Assembly (NCBI GenBank): GCA_022702545.1
Contig: JAHRBC010000006.1
Location: 2,852,001-2,916,000 of the forward strand
Length of the DNA stretch: 64,000 nt
Source: Phycomyces nitens
Lineage: Eukaryota > Mucoromycota > Mucoromycetes > Mucorales > Phycomycetaceae
Direction of reading: 5' to 3'
The position numbers and the translations under genes are program-made. Below the pieces are notes generated by a model. The model worked only from the letters and a program-made list of their open reading frames with translations, did not search any database and was not told the origin of the DNA. Shown in pieces: positions 56,287-64,000 of the stretch (position 1 is the stretch's first letter; every line of letters begins with the position of its first letter).

Positions 56287-59200
56287 TTATATATAGATCT
56301 TACGTAACAAGGGAACAACACACATCATCACTCGACCTCCATCACCTATGTGTTCACCTATAGCTACAGACAACAAAATCCTATGTACAGGAAGAATATT
56401 TTGAAGACTACTCGGTTCAAACTCCAGCTCATTCACCTCTACGCCCTCATCACTCCTGGGTTGCAGATTAGCCTCTCTATACCAACGTACATATGCAAAC
56501 ACATGCCGACTCGATTGACCAGCAAATGAGTTTGTGGCAGTATTCACAAAGAGGTACTGAATCTGGCCGGTGTATGCATTTGTATACTGATCATTGCTTG
56601 TCTTGAACAGTGCCTGGATGAATGAACCGCGTTGCATGGTTCCATTACTTCCTTTATACACCTGGCCAAGAAGATTGATCGATGAAAATTTTTGGATGCG
56701 GTTGTTGACTATGGTTTGTGAGGGACTGGCCTGGCGATAATGAACAAGTTGCTCATTGTCATACACCTCACGATAGTACTCCAAAAGGTACTGGTACTCG
56801 CTCTCCTTCATCGATACCTCTTCCTTCAAAGCCAAAGGAAGCGCAGATGGTGGCAATGACTCGTTGCCCTTCACAATGTCAAAGTCTGTCTCTGCAGCAG
56901 CAAGAAATGCGTTCAGATCAAATGGCGTGGCAATGGTGGTGGCAATGGTGGCAATGGTGGCAGTGGTGGCAGTGGTGGCAGTGGTGGCAGTGGTGGCAGT
57001 GAACTCAGCAAGGATGCTGGCATGAGAAGGCACAAGAACTGGTGCAAGTATACGCAGGAGGTCTCCTTTGTACGCGTCTTGATGGTACCTCTTCATGTAT
57101 GTGGCCTCAAAGCCATCTCTCTGGTTTGTTGAGAAATTCTTGAGAATGCCGTTGAATCTCTCAAAGCTAAACAGCCAGTATCCATAAACCGGCCCAAAAT
57201 TGCTGACGGTGTCTTGAAGATGCAAATGGAGGTGCATGTTCGGCGAAATCAATTGGGCATCATACAATACTTGGCACTGTCTGCAAAATGCCTCAAGAGA
57301 GCTGTGCGCTTCCTCCAGCTCAACCACGGAAATGCTTGGCTTGACAAGGTACTGACAGGCATTGACAAATGATATCCAGTTGCCAAGGTGGACATCAGGC
57401 AAACGACCGCGCAGGAGAACAGGAGAGTACACCAAGCACCAGGACTTCCATTCATCCGCCTTCATAAATGGAAAGTCCTTGCCAATCTTCTTTCTCAATG
57501 GTGTATAGTCAGGAGGGAGGACCATCTTCTCCGAATCTTGCTGCATGGCGGCCAGGTCTCTGTTTGTGATCAGACCAGTCGATCTCCATTTCTCCATCAT
57601 CCTTTTGGCGGTTCCCAGAAAGAGGTTATGCATTGGATCTATTATGGTGCATTCCACTGCATTAAAGTACTCAAGATCATGGAGTTCCGACCAGCGGACT
57701 CCATTCTCCTTTTCCATCCTCTTTCTTTCTACCTCACTGGACGCGTTCTTCCAGGCCACAGCATCACGGCGATTCTCTTGATCAGTGCGAGCCACCCACT
57801 CGGAGAAGACGAACCCAGAATAGTCAACACCACTGTTTCCTGGGAGGCGAGAGAACTGGCGATTGCACTTGTGGCATGCATTGGTACTTGCATGGGACGT
57901 AAATCCACATGTTTTCCTGGCAGCAGGGATGTCACAGGCGACAAGAAGAAGGGCGGCACGAACCAATGCACCAGAAGGACACTGCGCCGTTGGCATCACC
58001 ACACCCACATACAAGGATTTGAGCTCGGCAACAAGGGGACGGAGGTAGTGGTTGATTTCACTGGTTTTGGCTTCTTTTGGCCCAGGCATCAGACCAACAA
58101 GAAGAACGTTCTCTTTCTTATAACGTTCGGCCCTCGGCAGATTATTGACAGAGAGATAGATGGCTCCGCAAGAGTATGTGACCCCATCGAAAGGCTGGAA
58201 CCAATCGATGTTCATGGTGAGCATGAGAGATCGCTCATGATCCACAAATTGCCTGTCATTGGCATCTTTCAACTCACTCCACTTGGCGCCATCGTAGATG
58301 TCGAACATCATTCCAGAAACTTGCTGTCTTGCTCTCCAATGGTTGATTGCTTCCTCAAACCCAGGGCGACGGAAGAAGATTGACAGTGCACTGATTACTG
58401 AGCTGTACATATATACCTTGTTAGGCAAGGACGTGTTTTTGGAGGAGCCTGGAAGAGCTGGCTTCCACAAGTATTTCCAGAGAGCCTCTCGAAATCGCAG
58501 CATTGGGGAACACCTTCAGACTCCAAGTATGTCTTGTGACAATCGCCGCATGCCACAAAACGCTGGATACTCTTGGATAACGATGTCATGCCAGTCATTG
58601 AGTTGAGGCCACTCAAGCTGGATGGAAGACTGAAGGATTGGCCAAAGTGAGACAGGACCTCGTTCAGAAACTTGATCAAGATCGAACCACCCGAATTGAC
58701 GACATACTTTGAGATAAAGAAAGCAGCAAAGGCGGCAACAAAGGCATGAAGAGGGTCTGCAGGCATTGATGTCTCAAATTGCTCTGTTTGGTTTTCGTAT
58801 TAATATATGGTATATGCTTATTTATTTTGTACTAACCTTCAAGTTCTTCAACCTCATCTTCAGAATCGTCCGAACCATTCAACTCATTGTCATCGGCATC
58901 TTCACTTTCAACTAAAAATAATAATATAACAAGAGCAAAAGGTAAGTATTCGTATTCTGTTACATAAAGAATATCCTTGCAAGTCATTACAATTTATTAT
59001 ATTGTGTAAATAAAATTATATACTTACATTCAAAATTCTCTTCGGCATCATTGACTTCAATGTCAATCTCCATGTCATTCTCATTCACCATCAGAGAAGC
59101 TTTAGAATACGATTATATATTTTAAAGAAAACGGTTAATTATGACAAAAAATAATAATTTACGGCATACACTTACAAGAACTTCTAGCTTGAAAGCTTCT

Positions 59201-59320
59201 TACAATATCATTGGTGATATGTCTTCGGTATGTTTGAGTTGATACCATGACAAAGCCTCTGCTATTAGAAGAGCAGATAGCACACTTGCATTCGACTTGA
59301 TTGTTTGAGTAGCTGGACAT
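56287..59320 (-). pseudogene. E2 transposase with one-base frameshift
   Basis: Exons 59320-59176, 59099-59028, 58911-58837 and 58783-56287. In exon 4 a T run at 58436-58440 has five T where E1 has six, so the frame is lost after SQLFQAPPK. The open frames 58766-58395 and 58503-56287 are the two halves. Otherwise all motifs match E1 (NIDWFQPFDGV, VACDIPAARKTCG, DPMHNLFLGTAKRMMEKW, FSFERFNG). A homopolymer of this length is also a common place for read errors, so the copy could be intact in the organism. Confidence 0.85.
56930..57003. repeat. Minisatellite in the E2 transposase
   Basis: About eight tandem copies of a 9-bp unit GTGGCAGTG / GTGGCAATG, which read as Ala-Thr-Thr repeats in the transposase frame. 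E1 has only about three at the same place (29375-29400), so the copy number changed after the two elements parted. The length is a multiple of three and keeps the frame. Confidence 0.85.
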
Positions 59321-59905
59321 ATTGATTTTTAATAGTCTTTTTAATTGACAAGAAAGGCAAATGGCTCAGGAACATATTTTAATATATATCATTTTTAGAA
59401 TATCAACTGCCAAAATGACATAGCTAGCATTGACGCCCAAAACTGGGATTTGTCTATAAGCAGAAATAGTTGTCTCATTCCTGGTTACAGGATTGTGAAC
59501 ATGTGTTTGTTTATATGCCTTTTATAATATACGTCATTACATCTCTCTTGCAGAACTGACATCACTTATAATAAATCGAAAAGAGAAATATATACTCTTT
59601 AAGCAATTAATTATTTCAAAAGGGGTTTTACAATAATAAACTAGATGTTATCTTGTAAAAAATCTTGTTTGCTTATAAAAATCACTATTCTAATTGATTC
59701 TGCGACATAGTTACAAGGAGTATAAATTACTTACAAACGAATATCATGCCTAAAAGACTCTACTTTATTATTCTATCCAATAGAACATATTGAATATTAT
59801 AATCGCCGTCAAAAATAAAAAAGTTTATTATGTTTAACTTCAGTCTACTAATGGTAAGATAATACAGTAGTTTGCTATAAATGAAACCACTCAATTTTTG
59901 TAGTG

Positions 59906-62040
59906 TGGGCCGCCATTGGTGTTACAAATACATTCCTGCTGGAAAGACCTCAAGTCCGGTACACGTCATGGGCCGGGAAGGGGTTTGGTCCGGGCAAGTG
60001 CAAAGAGCCGACAAAATCACAATGCAACATGTCAAAGTATTGATGCGTGTTGAGTTATGGTATGTGGTGCAACAGGTCAGAATATATAAATAATATATAT
60101 TGTATTCTTGTGATTTCGTTCAGGACAATCCAACAAGAAGAATTTGCCAATCTGACGGGACTTGAAATAGATAAAGACAGTAAACAGGCAAACGGACAGG
60201 CAACGGACAGGCAACGGACAGGCAAACGGACAGGTAAACGGACAACAGACAAACAGACAAACAGATAAACAGACAAATGGACAAACAGACAAACGAACAA
60301 ACAGACAACAGACAAATGGACAAACAAACAAACAGACAACAGACAAACAATGAGACAGTACTTGTAGATCCTAACAGTGTGCAACTTAGTATTTCCCACA
60401 GGACAATAGCTCAAGTTCAGGGACAATGTTCAAAAGAAATAGAGAGAAAACTGAATGTATTTTATTGAATGAAAAATGGAGCTCTTTTATACTAATTGAC
60501 AACTGTGCACGTAGTGACAATCTAGATATAACTTATGCTAAATGATGATTATCGAGAAGAGTATACAGTTCTTCGGGCATAATCACAAAAGGAAATACTC
60601 GAAAGGAAAACAAAAAGGAAACTAAACATCAAGAGAGAAATGCACTATCAGAAAGTATACAAAAAGAGTAATATCAAGAAGTGCAAAAGGAACAAGTGCA
60701 ATGCAGAGGGAAGCAAACAAAAAAGGAAATATAAATCAAAGGAAAAGAAAGGGGAAAACATTTAGAACTCAACGGGGCTGTTGATGTAGACAAATGATTC
60801 CAAGAGATCGGATCATGCCTTGCATGTCCCAAGGGAAGGTGACGTCTTCGACTGTCCCAAGGTATAAACTTCAAAGTCACTTAGTAAATTGAGGGTTGGT
60901 GGTTGTTGCTGGAACATTCTACAACACTTGTCTCAGTTGACGCATGATGTGTTTGTATAGTTGTGTATGGTAACCGAACGGGCAACAAATAAAATATATA
61001 AAAGAAACAATGAAAGAACCAGTAAAAGACTAACGAAACTCAACAGAAATATCCCCAAAATGACCGGGCAAAATATAACTGCTCTTCAGAGATTGAGAGC
61101 TTAAACTTAAAAGAATAAAATAACCATAAAATTGATCGTAAAACTGACTGATGTTGATTCATTGGAAAAGAATGTCTTTTATAGACAAAGAAAATAACTA
61201 AAAGAATAACCGAAAAATGAAATAATAAAATAATAAAATGATGCCATCAAGGCCAAAGGAAAAATATAATAAAAATATACTATAACATAGTAAAGAAACG
61301 AGTAAGACAAAGAAGTAGGGGAAATAAACTAAAGAAGTACAGAATGATGCAATCCTGTAAGAAAGTGAGAAAGGATTCACAAAGGAAATATAAAAGGAAA
61401 GATTATAAAAAAAGGAAATAATAAAATGTGATAAAATAAAATAAAGAAAAATTGACAAGAAAGAGAAATAAAGAAACTCGGGGATTGGCCATCCTTACTT
61501 GGCTCGGACTTCTTCTTCAGACTGGTCTGGCCTCCGACCCCTCCTAAGCCTGTTCCGGGCCCTTGGTCCAGCTTCATGGTCGAAACCAAACCTGCCCACA
61601 ACACACGTGTCACAGTGACGCGTGTTGAGTTTGTTGTGATGTAAAAAACGAGTCAGAAAATATAATAAATTAAATACCACTCGTTGACAATAACAATGGT
61701 GTGATAGAGATAGACAATAACGGGGGTAGAAACCGAAATTAGACAGCAAAAAATGGACAAGAGAAAGAAAAGGTGAAAATATGGATAGAGATATATAACT
61801 TTGCTCGGGACAGTTGAATATATTCTTGACAGCAATGGAAACAAGGAGGAAGAGATATAATAAGAGAGGGGAACTAGATAATTTCACTCAGGACAATTAT
61901 TAAAGTTGACAGCAAGGTACTAGGAAGATATAGATTTGGACGGAAAAGGGAATTGGATGAAAAGAAAAATCAATCTTGGCACAGGTATGACTAGGAATTT
62001 CTATACAAGACAATTCACTAGTTCAGGGACGGAAAATAAG
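59906..62040. repeat. Gene-free region of degenerate repeats
   Basis: No convincing gene in about 2.1 kb. The motif GACGCRTGWTGWGTTTGT appears in diverged form at about 60040, 60940 and 61615. GGACAAT-type phrases (CAGGACAAT, GTTCAGGGACAATG, TCGGGACAGTTG) recur at about 60120, 60400, 61808, 61890 and 62010. This looks like overlapping, worn copies of one repeat, perhaps old LTRs. Open frames on both strands around 60055-60470 come from the simple repeat there. Confidence 0.45.
60180..60352. repeat. CGGACAGGCAAA / ACAGACAAAC simple repeat
   Basis: First a run of AACGGACAGG-type units, then ACAGACAA-type units, about 170 bp in all. It reads as a Cys/Leu/Val-rich or Thr/Asp/Lys/Gln-rich frame in several frames at once, which marks it as a repeat and not a gene. 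Confidence 0.9.
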
Positions 62041-62064
62041 AGAGACACTACGGTGGAAGGACCG

Positions 62065-62355
62065 GTAGCTGTGCCGAAAACGGTAGCATAACTACCGTTT
62101 TTTATGATTTTTGAGCACTTTATCTCCGCAGATTGTGGTTGAAAGGTAATGTCATCGATCCCGAATCATAAAAGTTGCATGGAATGTCTTTTCATCAGGC
62201 AATGAGGTAGTTGTAGTACCATAGAAAGGGCTCGTAAGTTTTTAGGCAACCTTGTTTATTGAAATGAGCATTTTATTTGGTGTTAAAGATGTTGCGCATT
62301 TTTGAGAAAAATAATTTTTTGCCTGTGAACAAAACGGTAGTTATGCTACTGTTTT
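62065..62355. repeat. Inverted-repeat pair around ACGGTAGCATAACTACCG
   Basis: ACGGTAGCATAACTACCGTT at about 62079-62098 and, some 230 bp on, AACGGTAGTTATGCTACTG at about 62333-62351. The two are near reverse complements, and each is itself nearly palindromic (CGGTAG..CTACCG). The space between has no gene. It may be a small MITE of about 270-290 bp; I could not find a clean target duplication. Confidence 0.5.
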
Positions 62356-62453
62356 TTTGAAACAATTTTTTTGTTTTTGACATTATTAGCCATTTTATTT
62401 TATTTTATTTGGTATTGATATTTATAAAGAAAGAAAAAAGAAAAAGAAAATTT

Positions 62454-63540
62454 TTATAAAGTGGCAAGGTTCCCCATGGTCACACGCAGATTGTCATTAA
62501 ACACGTAATATGGTGCAATGATAAAGAACTGATTACTACTCGGAGGGTACTGGATGAGCCCAACTTGATGCTGAATGTCATCCACATTAACAGCATATTT
62601 TGGCTGGGTTGTTTGTCCAGTTGAGCTGTGTGACCGCCGTATTACGATTGGCACAGATGAGTAATGGGCTGCTGTACCATGCTCTTTCATCACTTCAACG
62701 AATGCCAGAAAGTGCGGTGTGCCATCAACCTCTTTATGCTCAAAATAAAATTCCACGGTGCCAACAAACCAGCTTTGAATAGTTATATTGCGACGGCTAG
62801 ATAAAAATATAAAAAATGCGAGTGATCTCTATTTTGTATTTTGACTAATACCAATACTCACTTTCTGTATGGACAGGTGAACATCACATGATGATTGCCA
62901 CGTCTGGTCTCGTTTTTTATTCTTCGGTACATACATGAAGAATGTACGGTTGAATTTTTCCAAAGACGAGAAGCAACAACAATCGTCGGGTCATCAAGTT
63001 CAATACTGTCCATACCACTGTTTCACACATAGTACTTTGCCAAAGTATTCTTGACAACAGGGCTGCTGACACCTTCCAAGTCATCATCATTCAAGCTGGC
63101 ATGTCAGTTGAATGGCTCCCATAGCTGGGCAGCACTTACACCATCTGGAAGATCTAAGAAACTTGCTTCATTATATGTGGACGGCTGACTTGTACTAGGA
63201 TAATTCTGAGAGCTGTTTGCTGAACTGACAAAGCTATGAACAGCAAAGCGCTCAACAAGCAAACTGGCATTTCTACCGCCCTTCAAGTTTGACGTGATAA
63301 GCTTGGAGTATACTCTAATTACTTTTTCCATGGGTAAGTAAGAGATTATTTGACTAATAATAGCAACAGCAGCAAAGACACTTCTTGGTCAATGATGACA
63401 AAATCAACGTACCTGTCATCAATGATTGTGGCCAGTGAGGCACGGCTAGGACAATAGCACTCCACATTTACAAGTGCAAAAGAATGTGGTGTGCCAAGAA
63501 TCTTCTTCAAGACACCTTTAAGAGTGCAAACCAGACTTGT
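62454..63540 (-). pseudogene. Fragment of an unrecognised transposase-like gene
   Basis: Minus-strand coding pieces in series. About 63520-63415 reads GVLKKILGTPHSFALVNVECYCPSRA to a GTACGT donor. 63331-63104 reads VIRVYSKLITSNLKGGRNASLL to a TGA. An interrupted stretch follows (SLNDDDLEGVSSPVVKNTLAKYYV, stop, then DSIELDDPTIVVASRLWKN). 62756-62454 ends MGNLATL. Two in-frame stops lie between pieces that read on in the same frame. The last part (HFLAFVEV..GLIQYPPSSNQFFIIAPYYVFND) recalls in layout the C-terminal HVFAYVHWY..LPVHRILL part of the Tnp2 proteins here. I infer a dead relative of the B or Tnp2 type; no firm family. Confidence 0.45.
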
Positions 63541-64000
63541 AAGAGAAAAATAGCAGAGAACAGCCAGGCAAGTTTATTAATTAACAAACATTTGAATATA
63601 CATTATAATTAATACAATATTTTTATTATGTTATAGCAGGAAAGAGCAAGTAGTTCTTTTCTTTCGGAAGATGAGGTATTTCAAACGGATGACGAGGCTG
63701 AATCCCCAATCATGACAGATGTACTATAAGTTAGAGCTTTTTTGTTGCTCATCTATTCTCAATTTAATATTAATATAATATTTCTACTGTTTGATATAGG
63801 TTTACACCACTAGGAATGAGCAATGAGCCTTCATCTAAGAGAAACAGACTAAGTCTTTAATATTCTTTAGGCTGCTCTTATTGGTTCTCTCATATTTTTA
63901 GTATATGTTTTAGCGCACTTTTTCTTTTCCTCTTTTCCTTTAGCTGTTTTATCTTTGCTTTGGTCCTCTCCTTTGAAATAAAATCGAATAACTCTCCATC
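63541..64000. other. Right end: no complete gene
   Basis: A short acidic plus-strand stretch (SSSFLSEDEVFQTDDEAESPIMTDVL, stop at about 63727) resembles the acidic exons 2-3 of the transposases, but no partner exon was found. The final 250 bp is AT-rich with AATAAA at about 63979. Confidence 0.35.

Larger units (their letters stand above)
53324..59905 (-). mobile_element. Element E2, near-identical copy of E1
   Basis: CACTACAAAAGTCTAAGG at 53324 and TTTTTGTAGTG ending at 59905, with TGG duplicated at 53321-53323 and 59906-59908. 6582 bp. It follows E1 base for base over long stretches, including introns, so the two moved recently. The second gene is open; the transposase has one frameshift and an expanded 9-bp-type repeat. 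Confidence 0.93.

Noticed and set aside
60055..60426. Cys/Val/Leu-rich proteins around 60055-60426
   Set aside because: Products of the simple repeat at 60180-60352.
1..64000. CRISPR arrays, operons, ribosome binding sites, tRNA or rRNA genes
   Set aside because: The DNA is eukaryotic with introns. The repeats are not evenly spaced in CRISPR fashion, and I saw no tRNA or rRNA sequence.

Overview
The window looks like nuclear DNA of an early-diverging filamentous fungus, most likely Mucoromycota/Mucorales. The evidence is AT-rich sequence, genes split by many 36-100 nt GT-AG introns, and host genes of ordinary fungal type (a HUL5/UBE3C-like HECT ubiquitin ligase and an aldehyde dehydrogenase). 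The genus is inference only. Apart from three host genes at the left end (1-6026, all minus strand), the window is almost entirely transposable elements inserted into one another.

Layout. 1-1865: 5' part of a HECT E3 ligase. 2283-4025: aldehyde dehydrogenase in 8 exons. 4339-6026: an unrecognised acidic protein. 7085-8081: dead Tc1/mariner transposase. 8247-32696: element B1 (TIR CACACCAAAAGAAATT, TSD AT). It carries E3 (8501-10246), a 279-bp TG..CA insert (12653-12931) and a solo LTR (14345-32522). The LTR is split by element C (14551-32345). C in turn holds B2 (15147-20265, itself carrying an 894-bp MITE-like insert) and E1 (25751-32303). 33956-52932: elements D1 and D2. A solo LTR sits in the D1 transposase, and the apparently intact element F (42869-49033) sits in the D2 transposase. 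53324-59905: element E2, almost identical to E1. 59906-64000: degenerate repeats and fragments of another transposase-like gene. Most insertions have exact target-site duplications, so the order of events can be read.

Biology. C, D, E and F are four diverged families of CACTA/EnSpm-like transposons (ends CACTA or CACTG, 3-bp TSD) with the same plan. A four-exon Tnp2-type transposase of about 920-960 aa (N-terminal CxCxxC exon, acidic exons, large catalytic exon) converges on a four-exon second gene of about 315-355 aa. The second exon of that gene is exactly 306 bp in every family, and exon 3 ends in an acidic stretch followed by RPSWRSDE/K. Diverging from the second gene, toward the element end, is a third locus of tiny exons. 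In F it reads as one 7-exon, 120-aa ORF with a hydrophobic N-terminus. I do not recognise genes 2 and 3 from any described element; they are the best candidates for something undescribed. B elements are a separate one-gene type with a C2H2 finger and a very divergent Tnp2-like transposase. Likely intact copies are F, E1 and the transposase of B2; the others carry stops, single-base frameshifts or insertions.
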